DNA from: Alphaproteobacteria bacterium
GTDB lineage: Bacteria; Pseudomonadota; Alphaproteobacteria; Rs-D84
Assembly (NCBI GenBank): GCA_017546265.1
Contig: JAFYXG010000020.1
Span: forward strand, 1-53,892
Direction: 5' to 3'
Length of the DNA stretch: 53,892 nt
Position numbers and translations under genes: made by a program. The notes beneath the pieces are model-generated. The model did not search any database, had not been told where the DNA came from, and worked only from the letters and a program-made list of their open reading frames with translations. This document shows positions 8,961 to 18,453 of the stretch, piece by piece; the first letter of the stretch is position 1; every line of letters starts with the position of its first letter.

Positions 8961-9889
8961 TGAGCAACACATGTCCGTTCTTTGGCAAATGTGGTGGGTG
9001 TCGCTTTGATGTGACGGCCGATGATTACCGTAAACAAAAATTGGCCACACTGCCAAAATTCCTGGACGGTTGCAGTCCAATTTGGATTGCGTGTGGACAA
9101 CGCAGGCGTGCCGATGCCGCATTTGCAGGCAGTGAATTCGGATTCTTTCAAAGCGGGACAAAAAATATCGTCCCGGTCAGATTCTGCCCGAATTTGTCAC
9201 AAAAAATAAATACGATTTTGCCAATACTGGCGGATTTACCGTGGAGTGGTACGGGGGCATGCCTGATTACCGAATGTGAAAACGGCATAGATGTGGCGAT
9301 TACGTCCAGCCTCCCCTATTTTACCCCGGAATTCAAAAACGCAGCCAACAATATCCCCGCAATCAGAATAACATGGAACGACAAGATTGTTAAACAAACC
9401 ATGCAACCAGTTGTAAAGTTTGGAGATCACGCGGTTCAATATCCATCAAACGCATTCCTGCAACCCACCATTGTCGGTGCTGACGAATTAAGGCAACTGG
9501 TTGTATCACGGGCGGCAGGGGCAAAACGCGTGGCAGATTTGTTCTGTGGACTGGGGAACTTTACATTCGCACTGAATGCGGATGGATTTGACATTGTGGG
9601 GACAGGTGTAAAACGTGACCTGTTCAAAAAACCTCTGACGGTTGGAATGTTGAACAATTATGACTGTGTAGTTATGGACCCGCCACGTGCAGGTGCAGAT
9701 GCACAATGCAAAGAAATAATCAACAGCAATGTAAAACGAATTATTTACGTGTCATGCAATCCAAATACATTTGTGCGAGATAAATCAACACTGGAACACG
9801 GTGGATACAAGATGGTCGAGATTATACCAGTGGACCAATTTGTTGGCAGCAATCACTGGGAACTGTTCAGTGTATTTGAAAAACAATAA
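8960..9889 (+). CDS. RlmD/RumA-like SAM-dependent RNA m5U methyltransferase, short form
   Basis: 309 residues. Cysteines C5, C11, C14 and probably C76 form the [4Fe-4S] site of the RumA/RlmD family. SAM motif I DLFCGLGNFTF is at 193-203, DPPRAG at 240-245, and the catalytic cysteine is in YVSCNPNTFVRD (C266). The C-terminal base DQFxxxxHWE is present. RlmD methylates 23S rRNA U1939; TrmFO/RlmFO-type alternatives are unrelated. The protein is about 100 residues shorter than usual. Between motif I and RDLF the region that should hold the acidic SAM-ribose residue is contracted to NADGFDIVGTGVK. The start overlaps the upstream stop (TGATG). Confidence 0.8.
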   Translation: MSNTCPFFGKCGGCRFDVTADDYRKQKLATLPKFLDGCSPIWIACGQRRRADAAFAGSEFGFFQSGTKNIVPVRFCPNLSQKINTILPILADLPWSGTGACLITECENGIDVAITSSLPYFTPEFKNAANNIPAIRITWNDKIVKQTMQPVVKFGDHAVQYPSNAFLQPTIVGADELRQLVVSRAAGAKRVADLFCGLGNFTFALNADGFDIVGTGVKRDLFKKPLTVGMLNNYDCVVMDPPRAGADAQCKEIINSNVKRIIYVSCNPNTFVRDKSTLEHGGYKMVEIIPVDQFVGSNHWELFSVFEKQ

Positions 9890-9893
9890 AAAA

Positions 9894-9913
9894 CGCCCAA
9901 AATGGGCGATTTT
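9894..9913. terminator. Bidirectional terminator between methyltransferase gene and parC
   Basis: Stem CGCCC (9894-9898)/GGGCG (9904-9908), flanked by A6 and T5. Confidence 0.75.
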
Positions 9914-12144
9914 TATTTACTGAATTTACCGCTGCGAGGGAATCCAACCGGTATTGTACGCCCCTGGGACGCACGTTTGGCACGCCATGGCGACCAGTCG
10001 TCCATCTTGGTTGTACCACGGCCCGTTGTCCAACCAAAACCATCTGCAGCATTAAAGAACATAACATCCAAAACAAATGTACGATCCGCATTATACTTTT
10101 GCAGAATCACCCCCTTGCCACGAGTCATTTCAGGAATTTCAGATGCCGCAAATATCAGCAACTTGTCGTTTGATCCAGACATCGCAACCGTATCCCCCGA
10201 TGCAACAACACACATATGAGCCGGATTTTTCGAATCAGTGTTCATAACCTGTTTACCATTTTTCGTCTGAGCCAGGCAATTTTCACCAGATACAATAAAA
10301 CCGTTCCCATGTCGCGAAACCAACAAATAGCGTGCATTAACATCCAGAACAAATGCACGAACAATCTCTTCGTCTGCGGCAATGTCCGCCATCATACGGA
10401 CAGATTCACCAAAACCACGTGCAGACGGCAACTCGTTCGCGGACAACGTAAACATTTTACCAGACGTACCAAACAAATTGATTTTATCCGTAGATTGAGC
10501 ATGGAACGCAGTGTGCAATTCATCACCTTCTTTGAATTTCAAATCCAGCGAATTTAAATCCAAATGCCCCTTGGCCGCACGTATCCACCCCATAGTGGAC
10601 AAGATTATTGTCAGGGGTTCTTTTTCTATGAACTCATCTGCGTTGACAACGATTTCTTCTGTTTGTTCTGCCCAGGTAGTACGGCGGCGACCCAATTTCG
10701 TCTTTTTATCATAGGTCTTTTTAATGTCGTTAAACCATGCCTTTAACTGAGCATTCTGGATTTCCGGACTGGCCAACAATGCCATTAACTGTTCCTGCTC
10801 GGCACGAAGAGCCGCGTCTTCACGTTTAATCTCCATCTCTTCCAATTTGCGAAGCGAACGCAGACGTGTGTTCAATATCGCTTCGACCTGGGTTTCAGTT
10901 AATGAAAACTCGACCATTAAAACAGACTTTGCATCGTCTTCGTTGCGGATAATTTCAATTACACGGTCCAGGTTCAAATACACAACCAATAAACCGCCCA
11001 ATATTTCCAAACGGCGGGCAATGTTCGCCAAACGCCAACGCGTACGCCGCTGTAATACGTCTGTTTGATGTGCAATAAATTCACGCAGCACTTCGCCAAT
11101 CGACATAACACGTGGGGCACCGTGCGAATCTATCACATTAAAGTTCATGTTAAAACGATACTCTAAATCCGTCAGTGCAAACAGGTGTGCCATCATCTTG
11201 TCAGCAGGAATATTACGTGACTTTGGCGTAATAACAATGCGAACATCAGTCGTAGATTCGTCCACAATATCATCAACCAGTGGCAACTTTTTCCCGTCAA
11301 TCAGACCAGCAATCTGTTCAACCAATTTAGACTTTACAATACCATATGGGATTTCTGTTATTACAACCTGCCAGCCACCACGTTCCAAATTCTCGATTTC
11401 CCAGCGGGCACGAATCCGAAATGCACCACGACCAGTTTCATAATTTTTTACAATGGTATCAAAACTGTCTATTAAAATGCCACCAGTCGGAAAATCGGGT
11501 CCAACCATTTTCTTCATAATCTGGACAGTAGTCGCATCGGGATTATCTACAACTAGATTCAGGGCATCGCAAACCTCGGCCACGTTGTGAGTAGGAATAT
11601 TGGTCGCCATACCAACCGCAATCCCCATGCCGCCGTTGGCCAACAAATTTGGAAACGCACCCGGCATCACAACCGGCTCGACCGTGGTGCCATCAAAATT
11701 CGGCATCATGTCAACACTGTCTTCGTCCAGACCATCCATAATTGACATGGCCGCAGGTGTCATCTTGGATTCTGTATAACGATATGCAGCCTGGGGATCG
11801 CCGTCAATGTTTCCAAAGTTCCCCTGGCCGTCAATCAACGGATAACGAACGGAAAAGTCCTGGGCCAGACGAACCATCGCATCGTAAACAGAACTGTCCC
11901 CGTGCGGATGATAATGACCCAAAACGTCACCAACAACCGTAGCACATTTGCGAAACGCCGCATTCGGTGCAAGCTTCTGACGCAACATAGAATACAAAAT
12001 ACGGCGATGTACAGGCTTTAACCCGTCACGAACATCGGGTAATGCACGCGATACAATCGTACTGACCGCATACGACAAATAACGTTCCGACAAAGCGTCC
12101 GAAAGTTGCTGTGAAAAAATGTTTTCTGATATTTCTTTTCCCAT
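9913..12144 (-). CDS. parC: DNA topoisomerase IV subunit A
   Basis: ParC cleaves and rejoins DNA to decatenate daughter chromosomes, paired with ParE (not in this window). The 743-residue protein has the winged-helix CAP region with R122-Y123 in YRYTE, Y123 being the catalytic tyrosine. The quinolone-determining region [12 protein letters not shown] has the usual Ser84 and Asp88, so no classical resistance change is visible. The C-terminal domain has degenerate GyrA-like blades ([17 protein letters not shown]) and no perfect GyrA box, favouring ParC over GyrA. TTGTTA-17-TAAATT upstream may be its promoter; no clear ribosome site is seen. Confidence 0.93.
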   Translation of the reverse strand: MGKEISENIFSQQLSDALSERYLSYAVSTIVSRALPDVRDGLKPVHRRILYSMLRQKLAPNAAFRKCATVVGDVLGHYHPHGDSSVYDAMVRLAQDFSVRYPLIDGQGNFGNIDGDPQAAYRYTESKMTPAAMSIMDGLDEDSVDMMPNFDGTTVEPVVMPGAFPNLLANGGMGIAVGMATNIPTHNVAEVCDALNLVVDNPDATTVQIMKKMVGPDFPTGGILIDSFDTIVKNYETGRGAFRIRARWEIENLERGGWQVVITEIPYGIVKSKLVEQIAGLIDGKKLPLVDDIVDESTTDVRIVITPKSRNIPADKMMAHLFALTDLEYRFNMNFNVIDSHGAPRVMSIGEVLREFIAHQTDVLQRRTRWRLANIARRLEILGGLLVVYLNLDRVIEIIRNEDDAKSVLMVEFSLTETQVEAILNTRLRSLRKLEEMEIKREDAALRAEQEQLMALLASPEIQNAQLKAWFNDIKKTYDKKTKLGRRRTTWAEQTEEIVVNADEFIEKEPLTIILSTMGWIRAAKGHLDLNSLDLKFKEGDELHTAFHAQSTDKINLFGTSGKMFTLSANELPSARGFGESVRMMADIAADEEIVRAFVLDVNARYLLVSRHGNGFIVSGENCLAQTKNGKQVMNTDSKNPAHMCVVASGDTVAMSGSNDKLLIFAASEIPEMTRGKGVILQKYNADRTFVLDVMFFNAADGFGWTTGRGTTKMDDWSPWRAKRASQGRTIPVGFPRSGKFSK

Positions 12145-12236
12145 GATGTTTGAAATTTAGAACATTTCAAAAAAAATAACAACACAAAAATTCCCCAACA
12201 TATACATAAAACTGTGTTTTTGATTGTGCCCTCCCC

Positions 12237-12265
12237 TTGACACAAACGACTAAAAATGCTATATA
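12237..12265 (+). promoter_or_regulatory. Promoter of the secreted papain-like protein gene
   Basis: TTGACA (12237-12242), a 17 bp spacer and TATATA (12260-12265), one of the best consensus matches in the window. Confidence 0.65.
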
Positions 12266-12270
12266 TATGT

Positions 12271-12475
12271 GTATCAGTTTTGGTTCCCTGATTGCGGGGC
12301 GGGCTGCCGAAATATGTGGCAAGTCGGGATACTGGTTTGACAGTATTTGAATGTACATCGCGGATACTTCCTAAATTCTTTCCTGTACGCGATGAACCAA
12401 TCACAAATATATGAATGTGTCAAAGACACACCTGTTGTAGGTGTGCACTGCAACGCGATTGCAAAGGGGGAAACT
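12271..12475 (+). other. About 205-nt 5' leader before the GTG start
   Basis: If transcription starts just after the 12260 -10 box, some 205 nt precede the GTG. The leader holds an inverted repeat CACACC/GGTGTG with loop TGTTGTA (about 12427-12445) and a possible hairpin GGCTGCC/GGCAAGTC near 12299-12325. No known riboswitch class was recognised. An open in-frame ATG at 12392 could alternatively make part of this coding. Confidence 0.35.
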
Positions 12476-13603
12476 GTGAAGCTTAAACGGATTGTGCCAT
12501 ATATTATCTGCGGTTTATCTATGCTGATGCCGTCCGAGGGACCTAACGCATATAACAAACCCGAAAAAACAAACAAAACAAATAATAAATCCAACACAAA
12601 TACAAATATTATCACAGCATGGACATACAACACCAACAAACAAATTTCACAATGTATAGATTCTGTTTGCCTGGATAACAAGGCAAATACAATGCGTGAT
12701 ATCTATGTGCAAAATATGTTACGGGCACAGAAAAAATTAAAACCACTGATGGGAAAACGTGAATACTTTGCCGCAGTAAAAAAAGAACTGCCTGGTGCAC
12801 CAGTGGGACAACACTGTATGTGGGGACAATACACGCAATTAAAACGAGCATTGCAACAAATGGGTGACACTGTCACTATTATCCCAGATGGTGCCAGAAC
12901 CGCATGCAGCCAATTCAAATCTCAAATGCGAGATAAATATAAATCTGAGGAATATACAGGATGTATATTTGAAGGAAAGGTGTTCGAAACAAAATCACAG
13001 TATTTGGCAGAATTGGATAAATACCTGGCACGACATAAAATTACGCACAATACAAATGATTCTGTACGATTGACCGCAATTAAACAATTCCAAACAAATC
13101 ACAAGTATGCTGACACACTGGAACCAGGAACTATCTTGATAGTACCACGTCATCGCGGCAGTAAAAATCAATTCCATGCAATTATGTATCTGGGACGCGG
13201 TTACGTTCTTAACGAGGCTTTTGTACCAAATGCAAATGGAGCCCATATCTATGCAGGACACAATCGCGAAAATATTGGACAATTGTTCCAAACGTACGAT
13301 ATGTCAAATGTCTTTGCCGCAAACACAAAACAAATCGCCAAAGTCGAATATACCAAGGAACTGAACCAAATTCAAAACATGAATAATGGAGATTTAATAC
13401 GCTTTCTGGGTGACAGTTGCCAACATACATCCACGCTGAACATGTTCCCCAGATGGGTATTGGTACGCATGGCATGCGATAAATACTTTGAAGGACAAAA
13501 TAACACCACACTGGTTAACATGCCCGTTTCGAACATGCCCGCAACCACAAGACAGGCCGTGATGGAATTCCTGAAAAACGGGTACAGACAACACTCAATA
13601 TAA
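12476..13603 (+). CDS. Secreted protein with a probable NlpC/P60- or CHAP-like papain fold
   Basis: From GTG 12476, preceded by AAGGGGG at ideal spacing, the protein has 375 residues. It opens with a signal-peptide-like KLKRIVPYIICGLSMLMPSEG and a T/N/K-rich low-complexity linker. The middle contains VGQHCMWGQYTQL. Much later comes LEPGTILIVPR followed by NQFHAIMYLGRGYVLNEAF. The order Cys-helix, PGxxxxV, then HAxxYLG is that of NlpC/P60 and CHAP cysteine hydrolases that act on peptidoglycan. This is motif-level inference and catalytic competence is unproven. Four further cysteines could form disulfides outside the cytoplasm. ATG 12392 or 12347 are alternative starts but would bury the signal peptide. 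Confidence 0.5.
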   Translation: MKLKRIVPYIICGLSMLMPSEGPNAYNKPEKTNKTNNKSNTNTNIITAWTYNTNKQISQCIDSVCLDNKANTMRDIYVQNMLRAQKKLKPLMGKREYFAAVKKELPGAPVGQHCMWGQYTQLKRALQQMGDTVTIIPDGARTACSQFKSQMRDKYKSEEYTGCIFEGKVFETKSQYLAELDKYLARHKITHNTNDSVRLTAIKQFQTNHKYADTLEPGTILIVPRHRGSKNQFHAIMYLGRGYVLNEAFVPNANGAHIYAGHNRENIGQLFQTYDMSNVFAANTKQIAKVEYTKELNQIQNMNNGDLIRFLGDSCQHTSTLNMFPRWVLVRMACDKYFEGQNNTTLVNMPVSNMPATTRQAVMEFLKNGYRQHSI

Positions 13604-13607
13604 AAAC

Positions 13608-13633
13608 AAAATCCCCAGACGTGGGGATTTTTT
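13608..13633. terminator. Bidirectional terminator between secreted protein gene and zapA
   Basis: Stem AATCCCC/GGGGATT (13610-13629), T6 tract. The zapA stop codon overlaps its end. Confidence 0.8.
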
Positions 13634-13916
13634 AACACTGGTGCGAAATCTTGTTTTTGATTTCACGTATCCGTGCCAAGATTTCTTTCAGGTCAGCCTC
13701 GGTCGCGGCGGGGGTGGGACGATTCTGAATTTCATCAGCCAAAACAATACACAATGTTGCCAATAGTGCATTCTCAGGCAATGGACCTATCTTGTCCAAT
13801 ATCTGACGGGCACGTGCATCAACCATTTTCCCCAATTCCGCCAGACGCATTTCCTGACCGTCTTCGCAGCCCATGGGATAATTCTTGTTCACAATTGGTA
13901 TGGATACAACACTCAT
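13632..13916 (-). CDS. zapA: Cell division protein ZapA
   Basis: A 94-residue protein with the ZapA pattern IPIVNKNYPMGCEDGQEMRL, then a long helix (LGKMVDARARQI) and a second helix for dimerisation. ZapA crosslinks FtsZ filaments at midcell. Its start overlaps the stop of the upstream coiled-coil gene by 4 nt (ATGA), so the two are translationally coupled. Confidence 0.88.
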   Translation of the reverse strand: MSVVSIPIVNKNYPMGCEDGQEMRLAELGKMVDARARQILDKIGPLPENALLATLCIVLADEIQNRPTPAATEADLKEILARIREIKNKISHQC

Positions 13917-14125
13917 TTCTTTAACTTCTTTAGTATGGACATAGACCGATTAATCATTTCTGTTGCACGGGCGTTTTTATCACGCAGAGAACGAACCTGT
14001 TCCGTCAGGATCGCAACCTCTAGATCTGTTTGCTTGCCCGCGTGTATCGCCGTGCCACGCAAACGGGCCGCAGCCTCTTCCAGGTGCGTCAGTTCTTGAA
14101 AAATTTGTTGTTTTATATCTGCCAT
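13913..14125 (-). CDS. Small coiled-coil protein upstream of zapA (DUF4164-like)
   Basis: 70 residues, almost wholly helical and heptad-like (FQELTHLEEAAARL, then LEVAILTEQVRSLRDKN, ending in basic KKLKK). Small coiled-coil genes directly before zapA are common in alphaproteobacteria and are thought to act in division. The DUF4164/ZapB-like assignment is by context and composition, not by a specific motif. Confidence 0.65.
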   Translation of the reverse strand: MADIKQQIFQELTHLEEAAARLRGTAIHAGKQTDLEVAILTEQVRSLRDKNARATEMINRSMSILKKLKK

Positions 14126-14208
14126 ATTATCAGTTTAAGATATTTTTTATGTGCGTTCAACCCTAAAATATGATATAGTATACCAATGTATTGTGGGGGT
14201 TAAGGTAC

Positions 14209-15405
14209 ATGAAAACAAAAATCATTTATATCTCTGGTGGTGAAGTCTTTGAAATGACTAAAATTCGGGCTGCGTTGGACGAAGTGCGTAATGTGTTGGG
14301 ACTGGATAAAGAGACTGTTCTGTTCGGCGTCCCGGTTGATGACGATAATGCAATTGACACTGCAACTGAAATGCCACAGACAGAGTGCCAGGCCGAAGAT
14401 GTGCAATTCACACCGCAAGATGATGCGTTGGTTGAATCAGATGCTGAATCAGATATTGAAGAGGTCGAAAAATCAGATACAGAAATGGCAAATGATGATG
14501 ACTTGGCTCAGATTTGTGAAGATATCCCCCTGCCGCAGCCGGTTGCTGAGATAGAACCCGTTGATGTATCTTCTGAACAAAACAATGAAACTTCAGAAAA
14601 AATTATCCCTATTCTGTCAATCTTGTCCGCACAGGAGGAAACAACTGAACCAACGGAACAAGACGAAACAGTAATTACAGAAATTTCAGACGAAGTGGAT
14701 GATGAGATCGTTTCTGAACACTGTGAAGAAATCGAAATAAGCACAGAAGACAATGAAGAAGATGTTATCGAACTAATCCAAGATGAATCCAATGACGAAA
14801 GTGCAACTGAACAATTTGCCATTGTTGAACCAATTGCACCCAACCAGGAATATATAAGCAATCCAATCGTTTCCGATAACACACCACAGATATTTGATAT
14901 CAGTGTTGACACCGAATTGACCGCACCAATTACTGACGATGAAATGCCCGCAGAACCACAGACGGTCACCATCAGCGATATGATTTCAGACGAAGCACCA
15001 GAAATGCCAGTGGAAAAAACTCTGGAACAATTGCTGGAAAGCATGAAACCACTGCGTGAAGATTTACATAACGAACAAGATGATATCGCAACTGCCGTGG
15101 TGCCAGATGACGAAGTCAGTACATTGGGAACAGATACAGATGCAACACTGGCACAACTGGCAACAGAATTTGCAAAAAATGAAGATAAAATCTCAAAACC
15201 TTCAAAATCAGAATCAACAGGTAAAATCGGCAAGTTAAAAAATATTTTACCCCTGCCCTTTTCTAAACAGAAAAATAAAGACACAAGTTTGATGGGCGAC
15301 TTGTTCGGGTGGGCTGGGATTGCCGCAAATGATGACGAAATCTCTTTGCCGGGTTTCTTTACAACAAACGTATCAGCAAACAAGGTACATAATGACCAAG
15401 AATGA
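14209..15405 (+). CDS. Acidic, largely disordered protein of unknown function
   Basis: 398 residues from ATG 14209, preceded by GGGGGTTAAGG. The first 45 residues (KIIYISGGEVFEM, then IRAALDEVRNVLGL) look folded. Residues 50-330 are rich in Asp/Glu with few hydrophobics, suggesting a flexible spacer. The C-terminus turns basic (GKIGKLKNILPLPFSKQKNK) and ends in a short hydrophobic stretch (SLMGDLFGWAGI). The stop overlaps the next start (ATGA), tying it to the P5-like membrane gene. I do not recognise a family; the layout suggests a linker or scaffold between two anchors. Confidence 0.6.
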   Translation: MKTKIIYISGGEVFEMTKIRAALDEVRNVLGLDKETVLFGVPVDDDNAIDTATEMPQTECQAEDVQFTPQDDALVESDAESDIEEVEKSDTEMANDDDLAQICEDIPLPQPVAEIEPVDVSSEQNNETSEKIIPILSILSAQEETTEPTEQDETVITEISDEVDDEIVSEHCEEIEISTEDNEEDVIELIQDESNDESATEQFAIVEPIAPNQEYISNPIVSDNTPQIFDISVDTELTAPITDDEMPAEPQTVTISDMISDEAPEMPVEKTLEQLLESMKPLREDLHNEQDDIATAVVPDDEVSTLGTDTDATLAQLATEFAKNEDKISKPSKSESTGKIGKLKNILPLPFSKQKNKDTSLMGDLFGWAGIAANDDEISLPGFFTTNVSANKVHNDQE

Positions 15406-16388
15406 ATACAGACACGATTCTTAGGCTGTTAGAAAATGCAGGGTTCCGTAATTTGTCTGCGGATGCAGAGTTTTTGTATGCCGAAGATCCGTCATGCATC
15501 TTGCGAAGTTTCGAAACGTTTGCAGAATATGCGTGGATTATTATCGCAGTTTTTACAGGATTGATGCTGTTCGGGTGGAGTATATCTTTGCTGAGAGGGG
15601 CAAAAAACGATATATTTTCAAACCTGACTAATTTGATGCTGATTTTCGGAACCCTGACAATCAGCAAACCAATTTTGAACTTTATGTACGGTGGTGACCT
15701 GTTTGGACAAGGGTGCAAGACAATTCAAATACCACTGGACGATGTAAATAAACTGTTGGATATGCAAAAATCTGGGTTTGCAAAACAAAACCATGAACTG
15801 TACGAAGAAATATCCATAATCGATTCAGGCCCAAATAGTGTAGAAACTGTCACGGTAACACAAACAGAAACTGTGACCGTGGCAAAAAATGTCGCCGAAC
15901 CTGTGCTACTGTCGTCTGCAACAGCCCCAGTAAATGTGGCAGATTTACCAACCGCAGCGGTCGAATCTGGTAAAGACGTCATATACACCATGCCAAACGG
16001 GCAAAAAATCAAAAAAACAGGTGGATATCGTTCATGGCGGAATAATAATCCAGGCAATATTAGATATTCTGAATTTACACGCAGGGTCGGTGCAATCGGT
16101 CAGGCAGGCGGATTCGCAGTATTCCCCAGCGAAGATATTGGCATGTATGCAATAAAGGCTCTATTGCGAACAGACAGTTATAATAAACTGACCGTGGCAG
16201 GTGCAATCAGCAGATACGCCCCGCCATCAGAAAATAACACATCTGCGTACCACAGAAACATCGAGAAACTGACTGGCTTGTCCATCAACAAAAGAATGTC
16301 TGAACTGACAGATGCAGAACTGGATGCTGTGGCAAAAGCAATCAAAAAAATCGAAGGCTGGAAAGTCGGAACCACAACAAAGGCATAA
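15402..16388 (+). CDS. Membrane protein with a C-terminal phage structural protein P5-like domain
   Basis: 328 residues. Two transmembrane segments are predicted at about 45-65 and 76-92 (WIIIAVFTGLMLFGW; NLMLIFGTLTI). A threonine/valine-rich linker (about 145-185) follows. The C-terminal domain, about residues 203-326, contains WRNNNPGNIRY, GGFAVFPSEDIGM and ISRYAPPSENNTSAYHRNI. These are the signatures of the domain annotated as phage structural protein P5, often found in putative cell-wall-active proteins. Orientation and activity are unknown. Coupled to the acidic protein upstream (ATGA overlap); a third membrane-anchored gene follows after 5 bp. Confidence 0.65.
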   Translation: MNTDTILRLLENAGFRNLSADAEFLYAEDPSCILRSFETFAEYAWIIIAVFTGLMLFGWSISLLRGAKNDIFSNLTNLMLIFGTLTISKPILNFMYGGDLFGQGCKTIQIPLDDVNKLLDMQKSGFAKQNHELYEEISIIDSGPNSVETVTVTQTETVTVAKNVAEPVLLSSATAPVNVADLPTAAVESGKDVIYTMPNGQKIKKTGGYRSWRNNNPGNIRYSEFTRRVGAIGQAGGFAVFPSEDIGMYAIKALLRTDSYNKLTVAGAISRYAPPSENNTSAYHRNIEKLTGLSINKRMSELTDAELDAVAKAIKKIEGWKVGTTTKA

Positions 16389-16393
16389 CATAA

Positions 16394-16999
16394 ATGAAAT
16401 CAAAACTGTTAAGTATTATTACAATTATTTTGGTTGCCTTGATTGGTATATTGGGCTGGATGCTGTGGAAAAAACAATCGGTTTCAGATATAACAACATA
16501 TGGAACCGAACATATTCAGCCCTTGTCACAATATATGCCAACTGCGTTTTCAGATGGACTGGGGACACCAGACGTCAGTACAAATGGTGAACTGGATGAA
16601 ACTGGTGCTGGGATTGCCCAAATAGATGTTTTTTCTCGCGATCTGAACCGTGATAAATTGCCCGATAAAATTACACGCACAAGACACGAAAATGGAACCA
16701 GTCATTTTTGGTATGATTACAAAATCGAACTGCAACGAAATAACAAGACATGGAACGATATTACCCCAAATGGATTCAGAACAACCGAAGGGGCAGAATG
16801 TGCACTGCAAAAACTGCAGTTTATATTCAAACCAAGCTTCCAAGTAATCAAAATATCACGACCATGGAAGAATTCATGGGATACGCCAACCATGGCAACA
16901 AAAACTGTTTGGGAACTGAAAAATGATAATATTCAACAGACCAATTCAAAACAGGTCGGCACCGTTTGTGATGTGACAGAACTATTTTTCAAAAAATGA
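16394..16999 (+). CDS. Membrane-anchored protein of unknown function
   Basis: 201 residues with one N-terminal membrane anchor (LLSIITIILVALIGILGWML) and an extracytoplasmic domain. An EF-hand/dockerin-like loop DLNRDKLPDKIT (around residue 86) suggests Ca2+ binding, and two cysteines could pair. It is the third gene of the 14209-16999 unit. Its last 18 bp overlap the 3' end of convergent radC. Confidence 0.6.
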   Translation: MKSKLLSIITIILVALIGILGWMLWKKQSVSDITTYGTEHIQPLSQYMPTAFSDGLGTPDVSTNGELDETGAGIAQIDVFSRDLNRDKLPDKITRTRHENGTSHFWYDYKIELQRNNKTWNDITPNGFRTTEGAECALQKLQFIFKPSFQVIKISRPWKNSWDTPTMATKTVWELKNDNIQQTNSKQVGTVCDVTELFFKK

Positions 17000-17686
17000 T
17001 GATTTGTTGACCCAAGGCTGTGCCCAATATGAATGCACTATGCCACCGGACGTCACCAATAAATGATCAACCAAACGAACATCTACGGCACGTAATAACT
17101 TTTCTAATTCCACCGTCATTTCTATGTCCGTGCTTGAAAAACTGTTATTAGACATTGGATGGTTATGAACTAAAATTATACCTGTTGCATTTAACGCCAT
17201 CGCACGTTGCAAAATTTCACGCGGATATACCAACGACTCGTCAACTGTGCCACGACTGTGAACTTCGTCCGATATCAGTTTATATTCACGCCCCAGATAT
17301 AAAACATGCGTTACTTCGACACAACAGTCCGAAACCAAGTTGCGGCAATAATTGTTTCTGTACACATCGTCAGATAAATAATCGCCTGTCTTGGCTAACT
17401 GCATGTGCGATACGTTATTCAAATCATGAAATAATTTTATCAAAATCGCTGCACTGCGACCAACCCCTGGTACAGCCGTCAGTTCAGAAATCGGAGCATG
17501 CAACACATGATAAACACCACCAAAGTGCGATAACAGTGTACGTGCCAAAATACGAACGTCACGCCGTGGAATCGCATAGGTTAACAGTAATTCTAACTTC
17601 TCGTAATCAGACAGTTTACCATCCAGGAATTTGTCTTTTAGTCGCTCGCGATGACCAATATGAAACAGTTCGTCTGTTTTCGCCAT
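16982..17686 (-). CDS. radC: RadC-family JAMM/MPN protein
   Basis: 234 residues from ATG 17686. A helix-hairpin-helix region (ELTAVPGVGRSAA, residues 68-80) precedes the JAMM metal site VHNHPMSNNSFSSTD (H174, H176, D187). RadC proteins were once linked to recombination repair, but their real role is unclear. The start is 5 bp after the map stop, closing the operon lptE-holA-map-radC. The usual glycine after HNHP is replaced (HNHPMSNN), but metal ligands remain. Confidence 0.88.
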   Translation of the reverse strand: MAKTDELFHIGHRERLKDKFLDGKLSDYEKLELLLTYAIPRRDVRILARTLLSHFGGVYHVLHAPISELTAVPGVGRSAAILIKLFHDLNNVSHMQLAKTGDYLSDDVYRNNYCRNLVSDCCVEVTHVLYLGREYKLISDEVHSRGTVDESLVYPREILQRAMALNATGIILVHNHPMSNNSFSSTDIEMTVELEKLLRAVDVRLVDHLLVTSGGIVHSYWAQPWVNKSSFFEK

Positions 17687-17691
17687 TAGTT

Positions 17692-18453
17692 CTAAGCCAT
17701 TTTTTCCGTGAATATTATTGCACCATCTTCGGTAATCCCAATGGTGTGTTCCCACTGAGCAGATAAACCACCATCAACTGTGCGTGCTGTCCAACCATCC
17801 GCATCTATTTTACATTCGGGGGAACCCGTGTTTATCATCGGCTCTATGGTGAATACCAAACCAGGAACCATTTTTACCCTGTCCCACTGCCGGTCATAAA
17901 AATGATAAATCTGCGGTTCATCATGCATCACTTTGCCTATGCCATGACCCACAAAATCACGCGAGATTGAAAAACCATGCGGTGATACAACCGATTCAAT
18001 TGTTTTGCCGATTTCAGACAATGGAACACCAGGTGCACAAACTGATATCGCTGCGTGCAACGCGTCCTGGCATACCTGGACCAACTTGCGAGCGGTGGGC
18101 GAAACATTGCCTATCATAAACATACGCGATGCATCACCGTGAAACCCCTTGTACTCGGCCGTCAGGTCAATGTTTACAATGTCACCATCTTTTAAAATAC
18201 AATCATCACTGGGAATACCATGCACGATAACATCATTGACCGATGTGCAGATATGCTTTGGATATCCCTGGTACCCCAAGTCAGATGAACGTGCACCATT
18301 TTCACGCAAAAACTGGGCAACCATTCGATCTATCTCGCCCGTGGAAATGCCAGCACGAATGTGTGGCGATATAAAATCAAAACAACGTGCGACTAAATCG
18401 CCAACAGTGCGTAAACGTTTGAAATCTTTGGGTGCATAAACAGATGCCAACAT
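17692..18453 (-). CDS. map: Methionine aminopeptidase, type I
   Basis: Removes the initiator methionine from nascent proteins. The 253-residue protein has all five metal ligands D96, D107, H170, E204 and E235, plus H78 in VIVHGIP. GHGIGKVMHDEP and FTIEPM are intact. There is no N-terminal zinc-finger or SH3 extension, so it is the bacterial type Ia form. Its ATG shares one base with the holA stop (TAATG). Confidence 0.96.
   Translation of the reverse strand: MLASVYAPKDFKRLRTVGDLVARCFDFISPHIRAGISTGEIDRMVAQFLRENGARSSDLGYQGYPKHICTSVNDVIVHGIPSDDCILKDGDIVNIDLTAEYKGFHGDASRMFMIGNVSPTARKLVQVCQDALHAAISVCAPGVPLSEIGKTIESVVSPHGFSISRDFVGHGIGKVMHDEPQIYHFYDRQWDRVKMVPGLVFTIEPMINTGSPECKIDADGWTARTVDGGLSAQWEHTIGITEDGAIIFTEKMA

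Noticed and set aside
14508..15383. A long Ser-rich minus-strand open frame
   Set aside because: Antisense shadow of the Asp/Glu-rich gene; no start signal, and composition is simply the complement of acidic codons.
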